Shown here: piece after piece, positions 34,904 to 44,214 of the stretch
Position numbering within the stretch: the stretch's first letter is position 1
How the letters are laid out: each line of letters starts with the position of its first letter
Assembly: GCA_034519515.1 (NCBI GenBank)
Contig: JAXHOK010000042.1
Span: 1-64,000 of the forward strand
Direction: 5' to 3'
Origin: Arcicella sp034519515
GTDB taxonomy: Bacteria; Bacteroidota; Bacteroidia; Cytophagales; Spirosomataceae
Length of the DNA: 64,000 bases
Translations under genes and position numbers: made by a program
Notes under the pieces: generated by a model
Database searches by the model: none
What the model was told of the DNA's origin: nothing
What the model saw: the letters and a program-made list of their open reading frames with translations, nothing else

Positions 34904-37753
34904 CTATTTTATCTCCAATTTCTGATTAATCCCCTTTTCCAACATCGGTAAACCATCGGTCATCCAAGCAGGGGCGGGTGCATCTTTCAAATAGTGGTCA
35001 AAATATTGGTAAAGTCGTTTGGCAAAATCTTTACGGTTTTTGCGTTGAGTCAAACCATGCTTTTCTCCGTTGTAATTCAACAGCCAAACGGGTTTGTTCA
35101 AACGTTTCAGAGCCATATAAAATTCAATTCCTTGCTGCCACGGCACAGCGCCGTCATCGTCATTATGCATCATCAAAAGCGGCGTTTGGATTTTTGGGGT
35201 TTGAAAAAGTGGTGAATTTTCAATGTATTTATCATATTTATCCCAAAGCGTCCCTCCTATTCGAGTTTGTGTACGCTCATATTGTGCCTGACGAGAAAGC
35301 CCTGATTCCCAACGAATTCCACCATAAGCCGAAGTCATATTGGCAACGGGAGCTCCCGCTTCGGCGGCTCTGAACATATTGGTTTGCGTAACTAAATAAG
35401 CCGTTTGATAACCTCCCCAACTGTGTCCCGAAATTCCAACTCGCTCTTTGTTCACAAAACCCTTTTGAATCATGGCTTCCGTTCCAGCAATAATGCAATT
35501 ATAGGCTGATTTGCCTGGTTCGCCCGCCTTGTAAACGACATCTGGAACAAAAACGACATAACCATTTGAGACAAAATAAGGAAAATTAATATATGAGCGA
35601 ATCGGTGAAGGAGCATAATGTAAATTCAAATTTTGAGAATATTTTTCATAAAAATATACCATCATTGGGTACTTTTTAGTAACATCAAAGTTCTCTGGTT
35701 TATACAAAAGTCCTTGCAGTGGTGTTCCGTCAAAAGACTTATAATCAACCAGCTCCACCGTTCCCCAAGCATAATCTTTTTGCTGAGGATTGGCTTCGGA
35801 TATTCTTGTAACATTTTGAAATGTTAAGTCAGAAGTATATAAATCTGGATAATTTTGAAAATTTTGCTTCGTAAAAATCAAATTATCCGAATTTTTCGCT
35901 TTAATGGGATTTGACAGAGAAAAATCAACTTTATAAATTTCCTTGGGTTTCAACAAAGGGCTAACGGGAATTGCGTATCCTTCTGATTTATCTCTTTCGT
36001 AAACCAATTTCCACAAGGCATTTTTACCCAAAATAAATTTATCCTCCGCACTCAGATTCACGTAACGATATTGCACCTTGTTGGCTCGCCCACCCGTAAT
36101 GAGCATTGGCACGTTATTTTTCAAATCAATTGCCCAAGCATCATAGCGGTCATACACCACAAACATAGGATCTTTCACGTCATCTACCCAACCTGCCGAA
36201 CCATAAGAAGGCGGAAAATCAGGATGATCATCTTCTTCTTCATAAAATTTAACCGCCTGATTATCAGTCAATTTAGCAGCTGTTTCAGATTTAACTGAAT
36301 AAGCAAACCAAGCCGAATCTGGCAAGGAAAACCAAGTAACATATTGAGCATTGGGCGATAGCATTGGATTCCCTTGCAGAGCCGTAGCAATTTGTTTACG
36401 TGAACCATCTTGCAAATTCACTAAATAAACATCCCTACGAGCATTCCAATCCCAATGTTGGTTTGAGTATGGAACATCAGAAGTAGCTAATACAATGTTA
36501 TTATTGGCATCTTTATCCAAAACTACACTCGGGATTTCAACAAAACCTAATTGAATGATTTTAAAATTATCTAAATTTACAACCGATAAATAAGAACGTT
36601 TTTTATCTTCTTCCAATGTGACTTTCTGCTGTGTTTGGAGCTTTTTGTCTTGCCAATTCCAAACCTCCACACTCACGATCTCTTCGGGTAATAGAGTAGT
36701 ATCAGCAACAACGGGTTTGGGATTAGTACCAAAAAATAATTTAGTACCGTCCTTTGAAAAACGGGGTTGAAAATGCTCACTTACTAACCAATTTTTAGGA
36801 GCAAAAGTCTGATTTTCGTCTGCTAAACGATTGGCTTTTTCATCTCCAAATTTCCAATGATACAACTTTGGCAAACGAATTTGAGTCTTAGCATTAGTAT
36901 CTAAATCTGCTAAAAATGCCACTTGATTTCCTTCTTCTGATAAGGCTATTTTCTTAAACTTTCCTTTCGATTGAAAAATATTTAATAATTTATTATTCTG
37001 TAAATCAAGCACATACACACCCGCAAGCATTGTCGAATCATTACCCGTTGTACTGAATACTAAGGTTTTACCATTTTTAGCAAAGTTATAGTCAGTAATA
37101 AAACTAAACTTCTGTTCGGCATTAGTTTTCAGATTCTTCAATACTAAACGGTAACCGTTATCCTCAGATTCTTTCTTTACTATTTTCCTTTTAAGATCTA
37201 CTTTTACTAAGGTATCTTTCTTTTTAGCAATGTCAATTTTCTTAGTCTCCTCGGTTTGGTAAGCCAACCACCCTCCTGCTTTCTCTGGAATTTTGAAGTT
37301 CAAAACATTGGGAATCTTGGTGGTTTGGTTATTTTTCAAGCCATAAATCCCCAAAGAATCCTTCGGCATTTCGTCTTTTTTCTTTTTCAAACGCTTCATA
37401 GATTTCACTAATTCTAATTGCGGTTTAATTTTAAAAATCGCAAATTCGGCATCATCGGTCAATTTTATTTCTGCTCCTCTGTGAACCGAATCTATTTTTA
37501 CGTTTTTCAAAGAGTGGAAAACCACCTTACCGTCTCCCTCTTGTGGATTGAGCGTATACACAACCATACTACCGTCCGTAGAAATCATTTTATCAGGGAT
37601 TTCTTTCCACGAATCATACACATCGTGCGTGAGTATTTTTTTTTGAACCACCTGAGGAATCTCTATGATGTTTTTCTTGGATTTTTTTTTCTTCTGGGCT
37701 GATGTGGATAGGCAGAAAAATAGCCCTAAGATGATAAGTAATGATTGTTTCAT
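34904..37753 (-). CDS. S9-family prolyl oligopeptidase-type peptidase
   Basis: 949 residues, secreted (MKQSLLIILGLFFCLSTSAQ). A long beta-propeller region covers about residues 40-650. The C-terminal alpha/beta-hydrolase domain carries the nucleophile motif GISGHSWGGYQTAYLV, the acid in MMHNDDDGAVPW and the histidine in NGEKHGLTQRKNR. Enzymes of this kind cleave peptides from the dipeptide or prolyl position. It is larger than the usual DPP-type because of Lys-rich inserts in the propeller. It is the only gene in its unit, ending at a strong terminator. Confidence 0.92.
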   Translation of the reverse strand: MKQSLLIILGLFFCLSTSAQKKKKSKKNIIEIPQVVQKKILTHDVYDSWKEIPDKMISTDGSMVVYTLNPQEGDGKVVFHSLKNVKIDSVHRGAEIKLTDDAEFAIFKIKPQLELVKSMKRLKKKKDEMPKDSLGIYGLKNNQTTKIPNVLNFKIPEKAGGWLAYQTEETKKIDIAKKKDTLVKVDLKRKIVKKESEDNGYRLVLKNLKTNAEQKFSFITDYNFAKNGKTLVFSTTGNDSTMLAGVYVLDLQNNKLLNIFQSKGKFKKIALSEEGNQVAFLADLDTNAKTQIRLPKLYHWKFGDEKANRLADENQTFAPKNWLVSEHFQPRFSKDGTKLFFGTNPKPVVADTTLLPEEIVSVEVWNWQDKKLQTQQKVTLEEDKKRSYLSVVNLDNFKIIQLGFVEIPSVVLDKDANNNIVLATSDVPYSNQHWDWNARRDVYLVNLQDGSRKQIATALQGNPMLSPNAQYVTWFSLPDSAWFAYSVKSETAAKLTDNQAVKFYEEEDDHPDFPPSYGSAGWVDDVKDPMFVVYDRYDAWAIDLKNNVPMLITGGRANKVQYRYVNLSAEDKFILGKNALWKLVYERDKSEGYAIPVSPLLKPKEIYKVDFSLSNPIKAKNSDNLIFTKQNFQNYPDLYTSDLTFQNVTRISEANPQQKDYAWGTVELVDYKSFDGTPLQGLLYKPENFDVTKKYPMMVYFYEKYSQNLNLHYAPSPIRSYINFPYFVSNGYVVFVPDVVYKAGEPGKSAYNCIIAGTEAMIQKGFVNKERVGISGHSWGGYQTAYLVTQTNMFRAAEAGAPVANMTSAYGGIRWESGLSRQAQYERTQTRIGGTLWDKYDKYIENSPLFQTPKIQTPLLMMHNDDDGAVPWQQGIEFYMALKRLNKPVWLLNYNGEKHGLTQRKNRKDFAKRLYQYFDHYLKDAPAPAWMTDGLPMLEKGINQKLEIK

Positions 37754-37840
37754 GGTTTTAGTTTGAAGTGATTTATATCTGTTTTAAGGAGGGCTTCGTT
37801 TAAAATAGTGAGAAGACTTCGTTTTTTGCAACTTAATATC

Positions 37841-38854
37841 CTATATCCTCTTTGAAGACTCTCTAATTTTTAATCCAGTTTTAAAAATTTTCACTTCCAA
37901 AGGACTCCCTTCCTTCTCTATCTGATTGATTAACAACGACATAGCCATTTTTCCCATTTCCATCGTAGGTTGCGAAACACTCGTCAGCGTGGGCGTAACG
38001 ATGGTACAAATTGGCTCATCATTAAAGCTAACAATAGCCAAATCTTCGGGGACTTTCACGCCCCTTGCCCGCATTGCCGACATTGCTCCAATTGCTAAAC
38101 GGTCACTCACCACCACCAACCCATCAGGAGAGTTAGGCAAATCAATCAAATAATTGGTCAGTTCAATAATTTGTTGTAGATTATAACTACCATGAACAAT
38201 TAAGGTTTCGTCAATCACTAAACCCGAATCTGTCAAGGCATTTTCATAACCCGTTTGTCGTTGATTACTCACTGTTACATTGGTCGGTCCCGCTAAGAAA
38301 GCAATTCTTTTACAACCGTTTTCTACTAAATGTTTCGTAGCCTCATAGGCTGCTCCCACATTATCCACCATCACTTTTGAAACCTCAACATCAGCGGCAT
38401 CTCTATCAAAAAATACTAAAGGAATCCCTTTTCGTTGAAGACGTTTGAGGTGTTCATAATTGGTAGTTTCTTGGGATAAAGAGATAATAAAGCCCTCTAC
38501 TTGCCCTCGGGATAAGTTTTGAACGTTAGTCAATTCACGTTCATACAGTTCACTGGTTTGGGTCAGAAGCAAACTGTAACCTCTCTCAATAGCTTCTTCT
38601 TCAATTCCTCTCACTACAGAAGCAAAAAAATGATAAGCTAAATCAGGAACAATAACGCCAATAGTTTTTGTTCGGCTTTTCACTAAACTGGTTGCTAAAA
38701 TATTGGGTTGATAATCCCACTCATTTGCTAATTTTAGCACTTTTTCCCGAGTTTCTGGCTTGATATCGGGCATATCACGCATGGCACGGGAAACGGTTGC
38801 CACCGAAATATTCAGATGACGAGCAATATCTTTTATCGTTACTTGATGTGCCAT
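37841..38854 (-). CDS. LacI-family transcriptional regulator
   Basis: 337 residues. The N-terminal LacI HTH is VTIKDIARHLNISVATVSRA with the hinge helix KVLKLANEWDYQPNILATSL. The ligand-binding domain is of the periplasmic-binding type (TIGVIVPDLAYHFFASVVRG to FNDEPICTIVTPTLTSVSQP). Effector and operators are unknown; relatives usually control sugar use. It lies 8 bases after folB in the same direction, probably as a byproduct of tight packing rather than related function. Confidence 0.93.
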   Translation of the reverse strand: MAHQVTIKDIARHLNISVATVSRAMRDMPDIKPETREKVLKLANEWDYQPNILATSLVKSRTKTIGVIVPDLAYHFFASVVRGIEEEAIERGYSLLLTQTSELYERELTNVQNLSRGQVEGFIISLSQETTNYEHLKRLQRKGIPLVFFDRDAADVEVSKVMVDNVGAAYEATKHLVENGCKRIAFLAGPTNVTVSNQRQTGYENALTDSGLVIDETLIVHGSYNLQQIIELTNYLIDLPNSPDGLVVVSDRLAIGAMSAMRARGVKVPEDLAIVSFNDEPICTIVTPTLTSVSQPTMEMGKMAMSLLINQIEKEGSPLEVKIFKTGLKIRESSKRI

Positions 38855-38862
38855 AAATTATT

Positions 38863-39213
38863 TTACCCTACTAAGGTCACCTTCGCACGGGTACATACAC
38901 CGCCGATGGGAGGATTAAATTTTGAAACTGTTACTTCTATTTTCTCAATACTTGGATAACGTGCCCGAACCTTGGAAATTATCAGTTTAGCGATGTGTTC
39001 CAACAATCGAGATTTAATTTTCATCACCTCCGTAATAATTTCGTAAAGGTCTGAATAATCAACCGTATCACGAAGTTTATCATTTTCGGCAGCTTCCGAA
39101 AAATCTGTAACTATTTGAATGTCAATTTGATAACGGTTTCCAATTTTCTGTTCTTCACCCGTAACACCGTGATAAGCAAAAAATTCTAAACCTTCTAAAG
39201 CAATTGTTCCCAT
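38863..39213 (-). CDS. folB: Dihydroneopterin aldolase
   Basis: 116 residues from the ATG at 39213 (MGTIALEGLEFFAYHGVTGEEQ), chosen over an upstream in-frame start because that stretch is repeat sequence and not family-like. The enzyme splits dihydroneopterin in folate synthesis. Visible motifs are FFAYHGVTGEEQKIGNRYQI, DYSDLYEIITEVMKIKSRLLEHIA and the closing KFNPPIGGVCTRAKVTL. Its start codon lies 4 bases from a REPIN-like repeat that fills the leader. Confidence 0.92.
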   Translation of the reverse strand: MGTIALEGLEFFAYHGVTGEEQKIGNRYQIDIQIVTDFSEAAENDKLRDTVDYSDLYEIITEVMKIKSRLLEHIAKLIISKVRARYPSIEKIEVTVSKFNPPIGGVCTRAKVTLVG

Positions 39214-39216
39214 AAT

Positions 39217-39286
39217 CTGTATTACGGACGGCTCGACAGCCTTGTCCGTTTCAATATAAAAATCGGACAAGGCTGTCCGTGTTACA
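39217..39286. repeat. REPIN-like double hairpin, copy 3, in the folB leader
   Basis: The left half starts CTGTATTACGGACGG and reads on into GACAGCCTTGTCCG; the right half is CGGACAAGGCTGTCCGTGTTACA. It is related to copies at 23237 and 24412. It ends 4 bases from the folB start codon. Confidence 0.8.
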
Positions 39287-39364
39287 TACTCTTAAATAAA
39301 AAATTTCAAGCTGTTATTTCAACTTGAAATTTTTAAAGAGCATTTTAATTTAATTGTATGTCAA

Positions 39365-39485
39365 TATATAATTAATGATTAACAGAAAATAATTAATAGT
39401 TCTACAATAATAAGTTTAAATAGGTTCTTTGTAAAATACTTGATAATGAGTACCTAAAAACTATTCATTATTACATATTAACTAT
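39365..39485. repeat. Phrase-type imperfect hairpin between folB and the DivIVA-like gene
   Basis: The left arm (AATTAATGATTAACAG, AATAATTAATAGTT) and the right arm (AACTATTCATTATTAC, ATATTAACTATTC) pair at about 23 of 30 positions. Both are built from an AATAGTTAAT-like phrase. Confidence 0.55.
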
Positions 39486-39486
39486 T

Positions 39487-40587
39487 CTAAATATTATCAA
39501 AGAATGACCCTCCACCGTTTGAAATTGATGGAGGAGTTTCTCTTGAAAATTCTTCCATAACTGATGAAACTGTTGGTAAGCCACTGACATTTTCTCTCAC
39601 AATCTTGCGAGGTCTGCCACGAGTTGCTTTCATTTCTTTCAGTAAGTTGTCAGCCGTTTCACTGAATAAATCTGTACTTATTTCAGATTTAACTTCTTGT
39701 TTCGAAAAAGGGTTTTCAAAAATTGGTTCAGGATAATGTTCTGTACTTATTGAAGGTGCATCCTCATAAACAACAGCATGAACTGTGGGCAACTCCTCGT
39801 TCTCATCGTCATAATCATTAGCAGGCTCAAAGCTAACTTCGGGTTCAGTAATGTCTGCTTTCTCATCGGGGATAATTAATAAGACAGGCTCTTCAACTTC
39901 TTGACTAACAGGAGTTTGAATTGTTCTTTGTTCTAAAACTTGCTCATCAACTGATTCTATTTCTACCAAATTTCCTTCAACTTTGGGTTCGGTTCTAAAT
40001 GGGGGGGTGGTCGTAGATTCGGTTGCTTTAATTCCCAAATCATTCAGTCGGGCTTCATTGGTTCGAGTATTTATTCTTTCTTCAAACTTAGTAACTTTAT
40101 CAAGAGCGTCGTTAGCAAAACTTTTCAATTCTACTACCAAATAATCTTTGTAACGTTCCATTGCCTTGAAATCACGCTCATAGTTTTTAAGGTCGTTTAC
40201 GGCATCATCCACCAAGAATTTAGCTTTATTCTCTGCTTCCGAAATCACCATATCCGCCTTTTTCTGGGCTTCATTCGCAACTTCTTCGGCATCTTTTTTG
40301 GCTTTATCAGTAATTAAATCAGCTTCGGCTTGGGCTTTTCCGTTGATTTCCTGTTGGGCATCTTCAGCGGCTCTGAGCGTTTTGAAAAGGCTGTTTTCAA
40401 TTTCTTTCATCCGCATAATCTCTCTTTCAGCTACTTCAAGATTGACTTTGGTTTGTCTGAAATCTTCTGAAACTCGCTCCCATTCTTGGGAAAGCGATAG
40501 CAAAAAAGCATCAACCGACTCCGTATCGTAACCTCTAAAACTCTTGTCGAATGTATGCTGTCTTATTTCAAGGGGGGTAATTCTCAT
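39487..40587 (-). CDS. DivIVA-domain protein
   Basis: 366 residues from the ATG at 40587 (MRITPLEIRQHTFDKSFRGY). The DivIVA-type N-terminal region is followed by a long coiled coil to about residue 190 (heptad-like stretches such as FRQTKVNLEVAEREIMRMKE and DAEEVANEAQKKADMVISEA). The rest is a low-complexity acidic and proline-containing tail. DivIVA proteins bind curved membrane and organise cell poles or septa. That role in this organism is inference. The tail end (LPTVSSVMEEFSRETPPSIS) is unlike classic DivIVA. Confidence 0.8.
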   Translation of the reverse strand: MRITPLEIRQHTFDKSFRGYDTESVDAFLLSLSQEWERVSEDFRQTKVNLEVAEREIMRMKEIENSLFKTLRAAEDAQQEINGKAQAEADLITDKAKKDAEEVANEAQKKADMVISEAENKAKFLVDDAVNDLKNYERDFKAMERYKDYLVVELKSFANDALDKVTKFEERINTRTNEARLNDLGIKATESTTTPPFRTEPKVEGNLVEIESVDEQVLEQRTIQTPVSQEVEEPVLLIIPDEKADITEPEVSFEPANDYDDENEELPTVHAVVYEDAPSISTEHYPEPIFENPFSKQEVKSEISTDLFSETADNLLKEMKATRGRPRKIVRENVSGLPTVSSVMEEFSRETPPSISNGGGSFFDNI

Positions 40588-40655
40588 GATTATTTTTTTA
40601 TTTATCTTCTTGATTACCAAGTCAATAATCAAAAATTATAGTAAACAAAGATGGA

Positions 40656-41561
40656 TTATATAGAGTCAATTGACCAGACTGAAATTCGTTTATCATCAGA
40701 AGCAGAAATCAGTAAATTCTTAAACTTACTCCAATATAATTTATTGATTGATGTACCATGACCCGCATGACGAGCTTTATCAATAACTTTTAATAATTTG
40801 AATTGTTCAGCATCCCAGATTTTTATGGACTTATCCATACTACACGTGGCACATAATTTTCCGTCTGGGCTGAATTTTATATCATTAATAGAAAACAAAT
40901 GTGCAGCAATATCTTGATTTAATTTGTATTGATTATTTACCTCCAATATTTTCAAATGTGCATCACGTCCTGCTGATATTAAATACTGATAATCAGGGGA
41001 ATAGCGAAGCGTGAAAACTGAGTTTGTGTGATGTGATACTACTAATTTCAAGGAAAAATCGTTCAAATCAAAGATTTTTACTGAAAAATCACTGTAAGCA
41101 ACCGCAAATTCACCTAAAAGTGAGTTTACGGCAATATTTCGCACACTTTTATCGGATGCTTTAATGTGTTTTTTTACCACAAAAGCCTCCACATCCATCA
41201 CCACAATCGTTCCGTCCGACAAGCCAATTAGTGCATTATTTTCATGGATTTCAATATCAAAAATAGAAGAAGCCGTAATTTTAATAGATTTGATTTCTTG
41301 CTTAGTTTCCACATCAATCAGATGAATTCCCTCAAAATTTTGACCTACCCACAACTGATTTCTTGATTCATCAAAACAGAGTGCATAAATAGATGCGGGA
41401 ACTTGGGCAAATAATTCTCCTACATCGGGCATAGTTAAATCCCAGCGAATTACCAGTCCATCGCCACCTGCCGAAAAAAATTGATTGGGTTCGGTCGCTC
41501 CTTCGAGCGTATAAACACAATCACGATGCCCTGAAAACGTATCTATTTTTGAAACTTGCAC
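40656..41561 (-). CDS. WD40-repeat protein
   Basis: 301 residues, no signal peptide. Six or seven beta-propeller blades can be seen, for example FSGHRDCVYTLEGA, FSAGGDGLVIRWDL, HHTNSVFTLRYSPDYQYLIS and FSINDIKFSPDGKLCATCSM followed by DKSIKIWDAEQF. Such small propellers serve as protein-interaction platforms. It lies next to the DivIVA-like gene in the same direction (70 bases apart) and could be part of the same unit. No function is established. Confidence 0.85.
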   Translation of the reverse strand: MQVSKIDTFSGHRDCVYTLEGATEPNQFFSAGGDGLVIRWDLTMPDVGELFAQVPASIYALCFDESRNQLWVGQNFEGIHLIDVETKQEIKSIKITASSIFDIEIHENNALIGLSDGTIVVMDVEAFVVKKHIKASDKSVRNIAVNSLLGEFAVAYSDFSVKIFDLNDFSLKLVVSHHTNSVFTLRYSPDYQYLISAGRDAHLKILEVNNQYKLNQDIAAHLFSINDIKFSPDGKLCATCSMDKSIKIWDAEQFKLLKVIDKARHAGHGTSINKLYWSKFKNLLISASDDKRISVWSIDSI

Positions 41562-41566
41562 AAAAT

Positions 41567-41732
41567 CAGTTATTGGTTATTAGAAATTAGTTATTGAGAG
41601 ATTTATCGTTAATTATCAACGAAATTACTTTATTTTGCAGGGAATGGCAACATTTTTAAAATCGTGTGATATTTCGAAAAAAAATATCATTGGCTAACTT
41701 ACTGATAACTAATGACAAATAACCAATAACCC
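41567..41732. repeat. Phrase-type imperfect hairpin between the WD40 and phosphopantetheinyl transferase genes
   Basis: AGTTATTGGTTATTAG (left, 41568) and AATAACCAATAACCC (right, ending 41732) lead a stem in which 28 of 33 positions pair. Both arms repeat the phrase GTTATTGGTTATT. It lies in a divergent promoter region. Confidence 0.7.
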
Positions 41733-41740
41733 AACACAAA

Positions 41741-42373
41741 TTGTTAATTTTTAGTAAAAATATTTCCGCAAAAGCCATCATTACTCTTTGGAAAATTGAG
41801 GAAAACCCCTCCTTTTTTTTAGAATATTTAGGTATAGATTCCATTGATTTACTTCAACTTTCAAACGCTACTCACCCAACAAAACAATTAGAATGGTTGG
41901 CAAGCCGTACTTGTGTAAAATATAGCGTTGAAGCCTTGAACCATGCTTATTATGGCATTGCCAAAGATGAACACAACAATCCTTATTTAATTGGTAACCA
42001 AGGATTTGTATCATTATCTCATACCAATGAGTATGCCGTTGCTGTGGTCAGTTTTGAAGAAGAAGTTGGAATTGATATTGAAAGGATTTCGGATAAATTA
42101 AGCCGAGTTGCTCATAAGTTTTTATCCCTTCCCGAACGTCTCCATGCAGGGGAAGACCTCTTTAAAATGTGTATTTACTGGTGTGCCAAAGAGAGTTTGT
42201 ATAAATGGTATGGTAAAAAAAATTTATCATTCAAAAATAACATTTATATCGAACCCTTTGAAGAAAAACCTGCCACTTTGGAAGGAGAAATTCTTGTGGA
42301 TGGCATCCTAAAAACGGAACATCAATTAGCGGTTTTTTATGTGGAAGACTTTGTGATTACGGTGGTTTTTTAA
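41741..42373 (+). CDS. 4'-phosphopantetheinyl transferase
   Basis: 210 residues. It attaches the phosphopantetheine arm of CoA to acyl or peptidyl carrier proteins. The Mg/CoA motifs are VGIDIERISDKLSRVAHKFL and the C-terminal CAKESLYKWYGKKNLSFKNN; further upstream WLASRTCVKY and LSHTNEYAVAVVS are typical of the Sfp/HetI/AcpT type. The start appears to be TTG at 41741, because the frame there begins with the usual family N-terminus and no ATG is close. Which carrier protein it serves cannot be told. Confidence 0.85.
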   Translation: MLIFSKNISAKAIITLWKIEENPSFFLEYLGIDSIDLLQLSNATHPTKQLEWLASRTCVKYSVEALNHAYYGIAKDEHNNPYLIGNQGFVSLSHTNEYAVAVVSFEEEVGIDIERISDKLSRVAHKFLSLPERLHAGEDLFKMCIYWCAKESLYKWYGKKNLSFKNNIYIEPFEEKPATLEGEILVDGILKTEHQLAVFYVEDFVITVVF

Positions 42374-42388
42374 ATTCAGGCAGTTTAT

Positions 42389-43639
42389 TTACTCACTCAC
42401 TCTAAACTGCATATCATTCACCAAAATAGAACTTGTGGTGAGATTATTTTTGATGAAAACTTCCACATAATCACCCGTAGTAAGGTCTATTTCTGTCTCC
42501 AAAATTATCTGAAAACTTTCTGTCTTTGAATCCGTTGCTTTTGTAGCGTGTGGAGCCACTTGCTCTAAACCATTTTTAAGAATCGCAATCGAAAAACTTG
42601 AACTCCCTTCGGTTGGACTTGCTCCAATGTTTACGTAAACCTTCGCAGTCAATGTACGTTTACCTGTATATGTAAAACGATTATCCCTTGCAGTAAATGA
42701 ATTGGCTTTCACAGTGTTAGTTTTACCATTTACTTTGGTGTATAGTGTTGGAGAAATGAATTTCGTGATTTTATAATTATCATTCATGTACATATATCCA
42801 TAAGGTTTAGTATCTGGAACAGCCGCACCATTCTGACGCATTTGCCAGCCAGGTGTATGCGAATCGAACCCACTAAGAGTTGTTCCAACGCCCCGAAATA
42901 GATTTCCAGACATTCGGGCTTGATCAACTGTGGCTTCTTCATCCATTTTTATGGCAATTTGTCCCGAAAAAACGAAATAGTTATTTGATAAATCAACATC
43001 ATTTGCACTAAAATTACTGAGAAATTCAATGCCTGCCCCAGCAGAAATATTAGTTACATAATTGAAGGATGAACAAAATTTACCCGTTAATCCGTTCAGT
43101 TTAATCCCATCACGACACCTCCAATAATTACCAGTAATGTAAACTGAGTTGAACCCAAAAATACTTCCAACGCCCAAACTCGGCATTTTAGGCAACTCAA
43201 TGACAGAATTTCCAGCCAACAAATTACAGAACTTAGTACTGGTGTTATCAATAAAATTATAGCCCTTAGTTAATGGGGAAAGCGGAATAACGGCTAACTT
43301 TTCCATGTATACGTCCACGTCTGTACTGTTTAAAACCGCACCTTTCACGGCAGACATCACACCATCTTTTGATGGGTCGTTCCCTCTCAAACCTGCTCCA
43401 TTGGTATTAATAAAATTAGGAGTAATATCTATAAAACCTGAAAATACATATATCTTGGTCGGATTGAGGGTGATTTCTCCACCAACAGGTCTGGGCAAAT
43501 CGTTAATCGAATGAACCTCTACGATGTTGTACGTAGCAGACGGAGCGGGTGGGGCAACAGGCTTTTGAGCAAAAGTTTTTTCTACTGAAAAAATGAGCAA
43601 TGCTATGGCACTTAGTGTGTAAAATTTAGTAAATCTCAT
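42389..43639 (-). CDS. Secreted protein of unknown function, probable beta-helix
   Basis: 416 residues. After a signal peptide (MRFTKFYTLSAIALLIFSVEKTFAQ) and a proline-rich patch, residues about 40-260 contain short turns with stacked hydrophobic and Asn residues (GIEFLSNFSANDVDLSNNYF, VYITGNYWRCRDGIKLNGLT). That is suggestive of a right-handed beta-helix. The last 100 residues form a beta-sandwich-like block. Related sequences occur in phage-like gene sets, but nothing phage-like is nearby. It ends close to the phosphopantetheinyl transferase in convergent orientation. Confidence 0.55.
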   Translation of the reverse strand: MRFTKFYTLSAIALLIFSVEKTFAQKPVAPPAPSATYNIVEVHSINDLPRPVGGEITLNPTKIYVFSGFIDITPNFINTNGAGLRGNDPSKDGVMSAVKGAVLNSTDVDVYMEKLAVIPLSPLTKGYNFIDNTSTKFCNLLAGNSVIELPKMPSLGVGSIFGFNSVYITGNYWRCRDGIKLNGLTGKFCSSFNYVTNISAGAGIEFLSNFSANDVDLSNNYFVFSGQIAIKMDEEATVDQARMSGNLFRGVGTTLSGFDSHTPGWQMRQNGAAVPDTKPYGYMYMNDNYKITKFISPTLYTKVNGKTNTVKANSFTARDNRFTYTGKRTLTAKVYVNIGASPTEGSSSFSIAILKNGLEQVAPHATKATDSKTESFQIILETEIDLTTGDYVEVFIKNNLTTSSILVNDMQFRVSE

Positions 43640-43821
43640 ATCTTGATACTTTATTTTAAGTCGATGAATAATTCTGACGAAATAATTTGTAAGCTGAAAA
43701 GGAATTATTTAATGTTGTAACATGAATATAGAATATTTGTTCCGTTTTTCTTAGAAGCCGTTTTAAAATATATTCTGAATAAAGTCTAATTGTATTTTTT
43801 GAGTAGCGGAATCATATTTTT

Positions 43822-44197
43822 TTAAGAAATATACAGCGTATCTTGTGTAAAAAATATGGTTTCGATAGTCAGAATAAGACAATCAGAATTGGAATGTGGC
43901 ACAAAGATTTTACCTTCGCCCGTAGCCGTGGTTCTTCCTTGGCTATCAATAGAATTTACGATTATTTCATGCCAACCCGCCCGAACGTGTCCAGTTGATT
44001 GCCATTCAAATTTTAAAAACCATCTTTTTCAGTACTGGGAAAAAATGCTGATTATTCCATTGCATCTGCACTCTTACGTTAGGAATAGGTTTTGCGAAAA
44101 ATAATCGAATAATTCGAATAATATTGAGCAGTAAATTGTTTCTGTATTGAATAGCAATTTTGGGTTTGTAAGCTAATACGTGTCCATAAACCACCAT
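43822..44197 (-). pseudogene. Frameshifted gene remnant, unrecognised
   Basis: One frame (44197 to 44006, MVVYGHVLAYKPKIAIQYRN) continues after a one-base shift at an A run near 44008 into FEWQSTGHVRAGWHEIIVNS and on to a stop at 43822. Together they would encode about 125 residues with a charged, beta-rich end. The family was not recognised. It meets the diacylglycerol-kinase-like fragment head to head at about 44200, where both are cut. Confidence 0.35.
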
Positions 44198-44214
44198 ATT
44201 TTTTTGATGTCCGT

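Noticed and set aside
37754..37840. Phrase-type hairpin between the S9 peptidase and LacI genes
   Set aside because: AAGGAGGGCTTCGTTT and AGAAGACTTCGTTTTT are direct, not inverted, and too short to support a call.
41644..41740. Additional upstream start for the phosphopantetheinyl transferase
   Set aside because: No ATG with coding character is present; the repeat arm occupies this stretch, and the TTG at 41741 fits the family N-terminus.
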